Assembly: GCA_000328365.1 (NCBI GenBank)
Contig: KB305005.1
Location: forward strand, 328,992-392,991
DNA length: 64,000 nt
Source of the DNA: Capitella teleta
Taxonomy: Eukaryota > Annelida > Polychaeta > Capitellidae
Direction of reading: 5' to 3'
Below are positions 56,005 to 64,000 of the stretch, piece after piece; the first letter of the stretch is position 1; each line of letters starts with the position of its first letter. The translations under genes and the position numbers were made by a program. A model generated the notes under the pieces. It did no database searches. It was given only the letters and a program-made list of their open reading frames with translations, and was not told the origin of the DNA.

Positions 56005-59000
56005 ATGGAAGGTACAAAAACACCGCGATTTGCACACGATGGCACCGTTTTTGTTGTATATCTACCCGGCCATTAGATAGATAAATGATTAAAGCTCATT
56101 CAGGCCGAATTTCATTGTCGGCAACCGATGATAACTGGGTTTTTTCTTCTCTTTCAGAGCTGCGGAGTTGGTGGGAAGTGCCGAGCATTGCTCACTTCTG
56201 CTCCCTCTTTCGTGATGCATTCGGATTGCTGGATTTTGAAATAGACGTGAGATGGTTATATCTTCCCGTCCTCCTTCTTCAGCGTGCTAATAGCATCGAT
56301 TTCCAATCAATATCTATAAATCCTTACTCCTGGTCTGCCTCCATGGAGGCCATATGATCATATGATCATGATAAGTCGTGCCTTGGTTGGTCGGTGACTG
56401 GCTTCTTCGCCTCCTTTGGTTCTCTGGTGTATATTTGTAATACTGCGGTACCGGGGTGCAAAATAAGAAGTTCCATTCACTCATTGTGGCTGAGTCAGAC
56501 ACTTACCATCACACACACCTTCACACTTTGGTGATTACCAAATATTACTAATATTTAGTGCAACCTGGTTTCGGCTACACCTTCACCTTGGAGGGGAAAT
56601 CACAACTTAGGAATCAGGTCTAATCGACGTCACAGAGCTGATCTTTGATTCGCTTACACACACACAAATTCTAATTATGCAACAAAGAATACCTTAAAAC
56701 GTATTATGTTACAATACTCATTATAAGTGGACATTTTTTTTAAATAATATTTTGCCCCATCAACCAGGCCGGGGGAGCAACGCATGGAATTTCATTGACG
56801 CTTTTTTCACTGTGTCTGCAAAACAAATGTGAAGGCTGGGCATCTTTTCATTATGAGAATAATTTGCTGAACATTTGATTGATCAGAATATATCATGTGC
56901 ATCCAACAAAGAAATATTGATAGTAAACATTGAGTTATCAAAGCAAAAAAATTCTAGTAATATCACTGACTAATTTGTGATTTAAAACAGACAATTAGTT
57001 ATACCATACTTATACTTGCTATGGTGTCATTTTTAAAGGATAAATGATAATCTTTAGAGAGAGAGAAAGACAGACCATGTACAACCACCCCACATAGTGA
57101 TTTTATCTATTATATCACTTTTAATGAGTCCCTTTTAAATAATTGGTTATTTGATTGTGTTGATATTCTATGGGAGTCTTCATAAATTGTCTTCAGGGGC
57201 ACCGAATAGCTCAATTGGTTTGACTGGCTGAATGCAATCCTATGCCGACCGTTGGGGTCGAAGTCCGGGGTTCAAGAACCGATCAGGCCACGGACGTTAT
57301 GATTGTGAATTATAATTGTAATTCATTATTATTGTAATTATTTGGTGACTTTGCAGTGCTGCCCAACTGTGTAACAAGGCTGGGCGCTGTTTACTACTGT
57401 CTATGGTGGTATGCAGGATAAAGAATCCTTGGGATTTATCGATAAGAGTAGGGGAAAACCCCTGTCCCGGGCCTTCTGTTCTGGCGCTCGTTTCATCTGA
57501 TTGGTTTGGGTGGAGCCGTAAAACACCATCACATATCATAAACTGTCCTCATTCGAAATTTTCTAATTTTTAAACAGTATTCTTGAATACTATTATGGAC
57601 TTGATGGTTTATGAGACTGTATTGTTATGTTCTCATCCTATCATTTATTAAAAAAAAATTATTATAGTCATCCAACTCATGCCATATGCATGAATAATTG
57701 ATAAGCTGAGCACCCATTAACACTGCATAGTTTTCTCTGAACCTCTTATGTTAGGACAATATATAAAACTGTAACTTATTATAAGTAACTGTAACTTATA
57801 ATAAGCCTAAAATTAAAATTTTCTCTTGTGTTGGGATTTAAGATTATTCTTCGTTGTCCAGGCTTAGAGATAGTTCAGATAACCTGTGATGATTTCATTT
57901 TCCAATCGTTATGCTCTAAGATGAGAGAGATTACTTTTCGATTAATTTTCCTCTTCCATGAATATGAATTGATATGAATGATTGAGTTTGTTTTAATTGA
58001 AATTTGTTTTGCTTGTTGATCAGGATCTGGAGGATGCATTCCTGCAGTCAGCCAGTCCTCAAGAGAGCCCTCTCCTCTATGAAATTATCTGCCGCCTGCT
58101 CAACGGTTGCTACCAACGCAAAGATATCACGTAAGCCTTTCAGTCATTTATCAGCATTGTATATTATGAGTTTATATTTCAGATACAAAAACTACGAGAA
58201 ATATCTGAGTGATATTTTGAAGCATCGCTGGAAGAGTGAGCATGGCAAAAGCAATCCTCTTGCGCTCCAGCCAGGGGATACGCCAGGAAGCTTCTGGAAA
58301 CTTGTTATGCGGCAGAAGGTTGAGATCATGCACGCTTTGTGTGATTTCAGATTGGATGCTGATGACGTTGTTGATGTTCTTAAGGTGAGGGACAAAGCCT
58401 GTTTATTTTTCATTTTCTCACTTTCTTTTCTTTTCCTCTTTTTCTCTTTTCTTTAGGAATTTGATACAGATGTCTTAAGACTTGGGCCCATAGGATACGA
58501 TCGCCTTGGGGCTTCGTATTGGTATTTCTATGGCACCAGGCTTTACAAGCAAGATCCCGAAGTCCTCACTGATGAGTTGAAAGCAGAGAAGGCAATTTCT
58601 AAATCGTGAGTGCACTGGCTAAAATATCTCTGCAACCTAGCCTCTAGAAAAATATGAATTATATGATGTCCTAACTTTTTTGAATAATTTGATGAGAATG
58701 TTTTACAGGCGCACTTCACAGTCTACGCAAAGTACACAATTGAAAGAAATTGAATTTCGAGAAAACCATGCGTCAGGAGGGTAAGTTTTGCAATATCATT
58801 TGTAATTTTCATCAAACTTAACAGATTCATTTCTCAATTTCTCAGCGATGCAGACTCTGTTGCTGAAGACGAGTCTGTCATCCATGATACTGACTCAGAT
58901 GGGGATCACATGCAAAAAAAACCAGTAATGCACTTGCAGAAGTTAGTGCAGCTGCGAAAGAAGTCGCATCAAGATATTGAGAGTGAAGAAAAAGAGGCAA

Positions 59001-61936
59001 GGCCACTGGAAGATGAAGTGGCTGCCCACCAGAACCCACTGAAGAAAAGTCGTTTGATGGGAGGAGGCACCGAAGAGAAGGATGGAGACCAAAAAGAACC
59101 AGGCCGGGAGGTCATCAAAGAACCTGATAAGAAAGAACCGGACAAAGCAGATGAAAGTGAATCGGAAGAGGGCATGTCCACGAAGAGGATCAAAGACATG
59201 CGATTGCCAATGCAAGTCGATGGGCAAGACGATGAAGACTCGCAAGATGAAGCAAAGGCTACAGTTGCTGTCCCAAGGAAAACTCAAGAAAATGGGCTAC
59301 CTGCTGATGAAGGCAAACCTGTTAAGACAAAGAAGGCCAATGGATTGGAAGCTATCTGTCAGAAACTCTCAAAACGTGTAGAACTGGATAGGATACACAA
59401 AAAGCCAGACAGTGATAGCCCTGATAAAGAGGATAGCGAGGGGAAATCTGAGAATTCCTCTTCAGCATCCTTAGCTGAAGATGTTACAGAGGCGAAATCT
59501 GATGAACCAAAAGAAAAAGCCAAGGAACCGAATGGGAAGGAGAAGAGTGCTAAAGGTCCAGAAGGGGAAGAAGCTGTTGACAGGCCAAATAAGGATCAAA
59601 GCAAAGGAAATCAAGAAGAGAAGATGGATACTGGAGAAGAAAGCACAGACGCCCAGCCGGAAAACAAGAATAATACTCATGGGGATAAAACGAAAGTAGC
59701 TAAAGAAGATAACAGAGGGAATAGCAAAGAGGATGAACAGGGTAAAACAGAGAAAGCAGATGAGCCAAAAGCAGCCCAGTCAAAAGAACATAAGACGAAA
59801 GAAGTTCTCCCTAAAGAAGACAAGACGGAGAAGATACCAAGTGAAGAAAAGACGGAAGGAGCTGTACCAAAAGAAGACAAGACAAAATCACCCCAACCTA
59901 AAGGTGACAAAACAAAAGTGGCTCATCTAAAAGAGGACAAGATGAAATCAGCCCAGTCGAAAGGAGACAAGGCAAAAGGGGCTTCTTCAAAAGAAGAGAA
60001 AACCCAACCAGCCCCACCAAAGGAAGACAAGACGAAAGGGGCTCAAGCCAAAGAAGGTAAGACAAAGGCAGCCCAGCCAAAAGAAGACAATGCAATAACA
60101 GACAAGTCAAAAGCGACTCATCCAAAAGAAGACAAGTTGAAAGTGGCTCAGCCAAAAGGAGACAAGTCGAAAACAGCTCAGTCTAAAGAGGACAATATGA
60201 AAGCTGTTCAGCCAAAAGAAAACAAGACAAAAACTGGCCAGCCAAAAGAAGACAATTCAAAAGCAAGTCTGTCTAAAGAGGACAAGACAAAAGTGGCTCA
60301 GCCAAAAGAAGACAAGACGAAGGCAGCTCAGCTAAAAGAAGACAAGACGAAGGCGGCTCAGCCAAAAGAAGACAAGACGAAAGAGAAGGCAAAGGCTCAT
60401 GATAAAGCAAAGGCTGGGAAAGTAAAAGAAAGCAAATCACCAGAAGAAGGAAGTAAAGATTCTCCAACAGCAAGCAAAACAATTGATAAGAAAGGGGAAG
60501 CTGAAGAGAGGAAGGCTGAGGATGAAGCTCAGAAGTCTGCAAAACCAATCAAGAAAGAGGAGAGGAAGGGCAAGAGCCCAGCTACTGCAGGTGAAGGAGA
60601 ATCTCAAAAAGAAGCCGGGGAAAAATCTAAGAAAGTTTCCAAACTGGTGACTAAGGAAAAATCTAGTGAAAAGGCTACAAGACAGAAGGTCTATGAAAAG
60701 GCTGCAAAGAAGGCTGCAGATAAAGAAGAAGAAACTGAAGAGGAGACTGAGTCACAAGTCACGGAGAGCAAAGCCCAGAAGGAAGCTCCTAAAGAGAACA
60801 CTAAATCAAAAGCCAAAACAACCCCTCCTACAAGTGAAGACAAAGAGGATTCCAGCTCTGAAAGTGAAGATGAGGATGAAGAAGAGGATGGTGATGAGGA
60901 GGAGGAGGAGGAGGATGAGTCGGACGTCAGCACTGAGGAGTATGAGCCGGAACAATCAAATCGCCGGCGAGGGGGTCGCAGGAGAAGCAGTCGCATCAAG
61001 GCCAAAGGAGCCACTAGCTTCATGGATTACGAAGGAATGTCTGATACAGAGCTAGAGGAAGAGCTGATGAGTGTGGATTCTAAGAGTAAGCCAAAAAGCA
61101 GGAACACAAGGAACACTCGTTCAGCTGACAAGAAAGTCAAGTCTGATAGTGAGGAGTCAGATGAGGAGGAAGAGGAGGAGGCTGTCAGGAAAACACGAAC
61201 AGCCACGCAGCCAAAGCGAGCGAGCAAGAAAGGCAAAGTGCAGGGGGATGACGAGGAAGAGGAGGAGGATGTGAAGCCGAAGCCGAAGAGGAATACTCGA
61301 CAGACTCGTGCTCAAGTCACAAAAGCTAAGAACACAAAAACCAGGAAGGTGGAACCTGTTGTTGAGTCGGATTCTGATGTCAGTGAAGAGGAGGGAGAGG
61401 AGGAGGAGGAAGATACTCCTCAAAGGAGGACCAGAGCTCAGTTGAAGAATCTCAAAGAAGAATCCAGTGATGATGATGAGGATGATGAAGAAATGAGTGA
61501 TGAAGAAGGAGGAGAGGAAGATGGCAAGAAGGCTGCTGTAGCTTCCAAAACTGCAGATAAGAAAACGCCTCATCGCAAAACTCCTCCCAGTTCTTCCAGT
61601 AGAGGGAAGAGCAATTCTCGCGCTTCCTCCGCCAGTAGTCGCTCATCTCGGACGTCAGCTACGCAAAATCGCAAACGACAAAAGTCTGAATCTGACACGG
61701 ATGCCGTGAAGAAGAAGGTCACCCAGGACACCCTCCGCAAGAAACGCCAGTTGCGAGAAAGCTTTCGCACTGTGTCCAAGCCGTTCACCAAGTGGCGTCT
61801 GGCCTGTAGCACTTTGCAACAGTGGCAGGCTCTGGCTGACTCTTTGAAGGAGAGTAAAGTTCGCTGTGAGAAGAGGCTACATCATGTGATCACCCACGAC
61901 TTCCTGGCTGACCTTCCCGAGATGATTTCTGAAGCG
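56005..61936 (+). CDS. CECR2-like chromatin-remodelling subunit, partial at 3' end
   Basis: CECR2 partners ISWI-type ATPases. Exons: 56005-56011, 56158-56246, 58024-58130, 58183-58384, 58457-58605, 58709-58780, 58846-61936. Phases agree, ending in phase 0 at a GTGAGT donor; 1239 codons so far. The joined start MEELRSWWEVPSIAHFCSLF parallels human CECR2 (GELRSWWEVPAIAHFCSLF), with the same intron before ELRSWW. The DDT-type region continues with LLNGCYQRKDIT, LCDFRLDADDVVDVL and GASYWYFYGTRLYKQDP. The last exon codes about 1030 residues of charged low-complexity sequence, including about 20 K/E-rich decamers and acidic Ser/Glu blocks, ending in a folded-looking part (KWRLACSTLQQWQALADSL). No bromodomain is in the window, so the gene probably continues beyond it. 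Reading through the donor gives an alternative stop at 62017. A 7-nt first coding exon is plausible but is the weakest part. Confidence 0.88.
57196..57535 (+). mobile_element. tRNA-derived SINE copy
   Basis: Plus-orientation copy of the 16935 family: head GGGCACCGAATAGCTCAATT, body with CTACTGTCTATGGTGG, and a tail ending GTAAAACACC. A 16-bp target duplication with two mismatches flanks it (57180-57195 and 57536-57551), so it is older than the copy at 16935. It lies in an intron of the CECR2-like gene. Confidence 0.9.
59784..60390 (+). repeat. Coding minisatellite, 30-bp unit (KEDKTKAAQP)
   Basis: About 20 tandem units of 30 bp within the long CECR2-like exon, each coding variants of KEDKTKAAQP (KGDKSKTAQS, KENKTKTGQP and so on). 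The last units (about 60279-60380) are almost identical in DNA, whereas the first are more diverged. One unit carries extra residues (NAITDKSKATHP). Confidence 0.9.
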
Positions 61937-62390
61937 GTGAGTCGGAGTGAAAAAAATTGCCTTCTATTTCGTTTGACTGAAATGACTGAAATCCCATTGA
62001 ATTTGTATTATGAATGAGTAGATTGAGTACCTAATACTACCTATACCTTTTTTATGTAATTATCTTCATACTTCATAGTTCGTACTAGTATACGAATTCT
62101 ATCGAAGTTACTATGCCTCATGCATACCGGTATACCTACGTGTGCATTACTTGCAAATTTGAAAGTAGGGGATGAAGAAAAAGTCGGACAAACCTACACT
62201 TTTCCAAAAAAAATTTAATGCAGTGGATGCCAGCAATACTGTTTTTTTAAAGGCACAAACATGTGATAATTAATCTGTGATAGGGAATTTGAGAGACGGT
62301 GAGCCACGAAGGGGCGCAGTAGACAGTCTGTGCTGATAAGTGATAACATCCATGTACCGGTATTTGTGAAGGCGGAATGTCGTCACTGAG

Positions 62391-63095
62391 TCAGTCACAC
62401 GTGAAGTAATTTCTGCTGACACCCTCCATGGTCATGACCATTGCAACGATAACCACTAGTGCACTGATCGACGTCCGTGTGGATCCATTTGAAATGGTGC
62501 CAATCCCTTGTACAGCGTGCGTGTGTCTCCTCTTCAAGAGATCTTCTTCGTGGAGATCCCTAATTCGAGATGTCTCAGTGGTACCGGATCCTGCTTGCAC
62601 CGTGGCTGCCCTGGATTTATTCACCGGAGCCCGTCGGGTTGTCCGTGCCGGCGGCGACGTTGTTGAGTGCGGCTGCTCTGGGATGCTTTGTAGGCGTGCG
62701 ATGCGCGGACACTGTCGCCGCATCTCACTGCGTACGACGCCGACGCGAGTGGCGATCATGGCCAGGTGGTGGTCCGCCGGGGCGCATGTCGACAGCCGCA
62801 TGAACAGGCACTGCAATACCTCCGTGTGCTCTCTGTTGGAGTAATTTATATATATTGACCTGTATACTTGATTTGATTATGCTTATAAGTTGACTCGCCT
62901 GCACAGTGCTCGGGTGATGGCCCAATCCGCCCGGTCGCCGTCCGCCGGCCGTGCTCCGTGTGCGTTCCTCCAACGCTGCTCGAACGGCGACAGGCAACCC
63001 TCAATGTGCTCCGTCAGTTGCCCTTGGCACGCGGTCCTCGGCCCCCCTCGGGTCCGCGGCGCGATGCACAGAAACAGAAGCAGCGCTAGCAGCAT
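62391..63095 (-). CDS. Secreted or membrane-tethered Cys-rich protein, two exons with GC-AG intron
   Basis: Exons (minus): 62899-63095 and 62391-62832; 639 nt gives 212 aa. Family not recognised. It starts with a signal peptide (MLLALLLFLCIA, about residues 1-17), then a small domain with six Cys: ACQGQL, IEGCLS, ALCREHTEVLQC, LSTC and RRQCP. This looks like a helical disulphide-bonded ectodomain. A Ser/Thr/Arg-rich stretch follows, then a hydrophobic segment (ISALVVIVAMVM) and a short tail ending YFTCD, which could be a weak membrane anchor or a poor GPI signal. The splice joins CTGTGCAG|GCGAGT to CAACAG|AGAGC in phase 2. A GT donor 4 bp further (GTCAAC) gives a frame that loses the Cys pattern, so GC-AG is preferred. 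It lies antisense downstream of the last CECR2-like exon seen, probably inside its next intron. Confidence 0.6.
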
Positions 63096-64000
63096 CGCTT
63101 CTTCTGCTGCTGCTGCTGACCAGTGTTCAGTGGCCGCCTTGTCGCTGTGTTTTTTTTGCCTCGAACTGTAAACAGAAAAAGAACAAGCGATAAGCCATTG
63201 TGTTTTGCGAGGATCATAAAAGCGCCTAATTACTCATTGTTAGTACGCCGCCGCGTGATGCGCGCAGCATCTCATTAGAGGTCATTCGGTGCTCTTGTGA
63301 CATTGCACAGGTTTGCGAACGGTTAGTTAGCGGTACTGATCATGGTATCTCGATCCCTGAACGTTGTGTTACTCGGCATGGCCCCCGAGGCAGCAAGGGT
63401 TGCTGCTGCTGTCACGTGCCAGGTGCTGGGTATCAGAATTACAGGTGCCATGCCTCACTGAGCGCCGCGCCTTCCACTATTACCCACTGACCCAGCTATG
63501 ATCCACTCTCGTTCCCACATGAGCCATACAAAAACCATCTACAGATCGGACTGGATATATTCATTTGCTGTTAAACTGAATTTTGAGTTGAGTATATTGG
63601 CGTGCGTGCATCTCCAGATCCTATTTCTACACTACGGCTATAACACCCTACAAAAAATGGAATAGTGGTTGATTTTTATTTACTATAACGGTAGCCTCAT
63701 TATACCGGTAGTCAAACCAGCACGCTTTGCGTCTTTTTTTCATTCTGTTATACCACATAGTAGGCCTATTAGGCTAAAAAGAATAATATATAAATACTAG
63801 TAAGTAGTAACCATTATTACAAGTCCATGTTTAAACGGTGTCACGACTATTACATGTACCTGTATGAAAAACACCATAATGTCCATCGCCTCCAATCCCT
63901 TGAATCCCTTCATGCCCAGCGCAATTCTGCAGTTAGTCCATGTCATGATGTTGCCCAGTGATCAGTAGCTTCTAGCGATTACCCATTACAACGAAATTGA
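63096..64000. other. No gene seen
   Basis: Probable promoter side of the small minus-strand gene and intron of the CECR2-like gene. No exon with bromodomain motifs was found on the plus strand up to the window end. Confidence 0.4.

Noticed and set aside
58943-61812. Minus-strand and shifted-frame ORFs opposite the CECR2-like exon
   Set aside because: They mirror the purine-rich coding repeat (Leu/Ser-rich readings) and have no start, splice or domain support.
58846-61936. RSF1 instead of CECR2 as the identity of the DDT-type gene
   Set aside because: RSF1 also has acidic low-complexity sequence, but the N-terminus (ELRSWWEVPSIAHFCSLF) and GCYQRKDIT follow CECR2, and no PHD finger is present.

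Overview
This is an animal nuclear genome window. It has spliced genes with GT-AG introns, often only 45-150 bp long, metazoan gene families and many transposon remnants. The species is not determinable from the sequence. Compact introns, a tRNA-derived SINE family, CR1/L2-type LINE fragments, a P-element/THAP-like transposase relic and a multi-CTLD lectin fit a marine invertebrate. Two assembly gaps (1864-1913 and 25054-25438) show it is a draft assembly. Seven spliced genes could be rebuilt exon by exon. In the five complete multi-exon models all splice phases agree and the total length is a multiple of three. Exon coordinates are in the entries. || Layout. 0-8.5 kb is gene-poor and carries a LINE fragment, a decayed P-element-like transposase and a broken Ty3/gypsy pol fragment. 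8.5-9.8 kb (+) is a melatonin-receptor-like class A GPCR whose first exon was not found. 12.5-22.6 kb (-) is a 17-exon receptor lectin of about 930 aa: signal peptide, five C-type lectin domains (the first split by a Cys-rich PAN/apple-like cassette), one membrane span and a short tail with Tyr and Pro motifs. Its introns hold a SINE, a LINE and a Tc1 relic. 23.5-32.7 kb is a repeat field: a candidate 3.45-kb inverted-repeat element, a GC-rich hairpin, a LINE, SINEs with a nested MITE, and a pogo-like non-autonomous element. || 32.8-34.3 kb (+) is an arylacetamide-deacetylase-like serine hydrolase with an intact triad. 35.1-36.7 kb (+) is an unrecognised 351-aa coiled-coil protein. 37.9-47.7 kb (-) is a BRSK/SAD kinase, complete over 17 exons. 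48.6-52.3 kb (-) is a QSER1/PRR12-like protein with a DUF4211-type C-terminus. 56.0 to at least 61.9 kb (+) is a CECR2-like chromatin-remodelling subunit that runs off the window before any bromodomain. 62.4-63.1 kb (-) is a two-exon secreted Cys-rich protein that appears to lie antisense within the next CECR2-like intron and is best modelled with a GC-AG intron. || The QSER1/PRR12-like and CECR2-like genes are divergent. A 2.95-kb non-autonomous DNA transposon with long complex inverted repeats and a 5-bp target duplication sits between them. The most interesting items are the in-frame skippable cassette inside the first lectin domain, the single CTLD that keeps EPN and WND sugar-binding motifs, the large foldback-like transposon, the nested GC-AG gene, and the 30-bp minisatellite that encodes a K/E-rich repeat in the CECR2-like protein.
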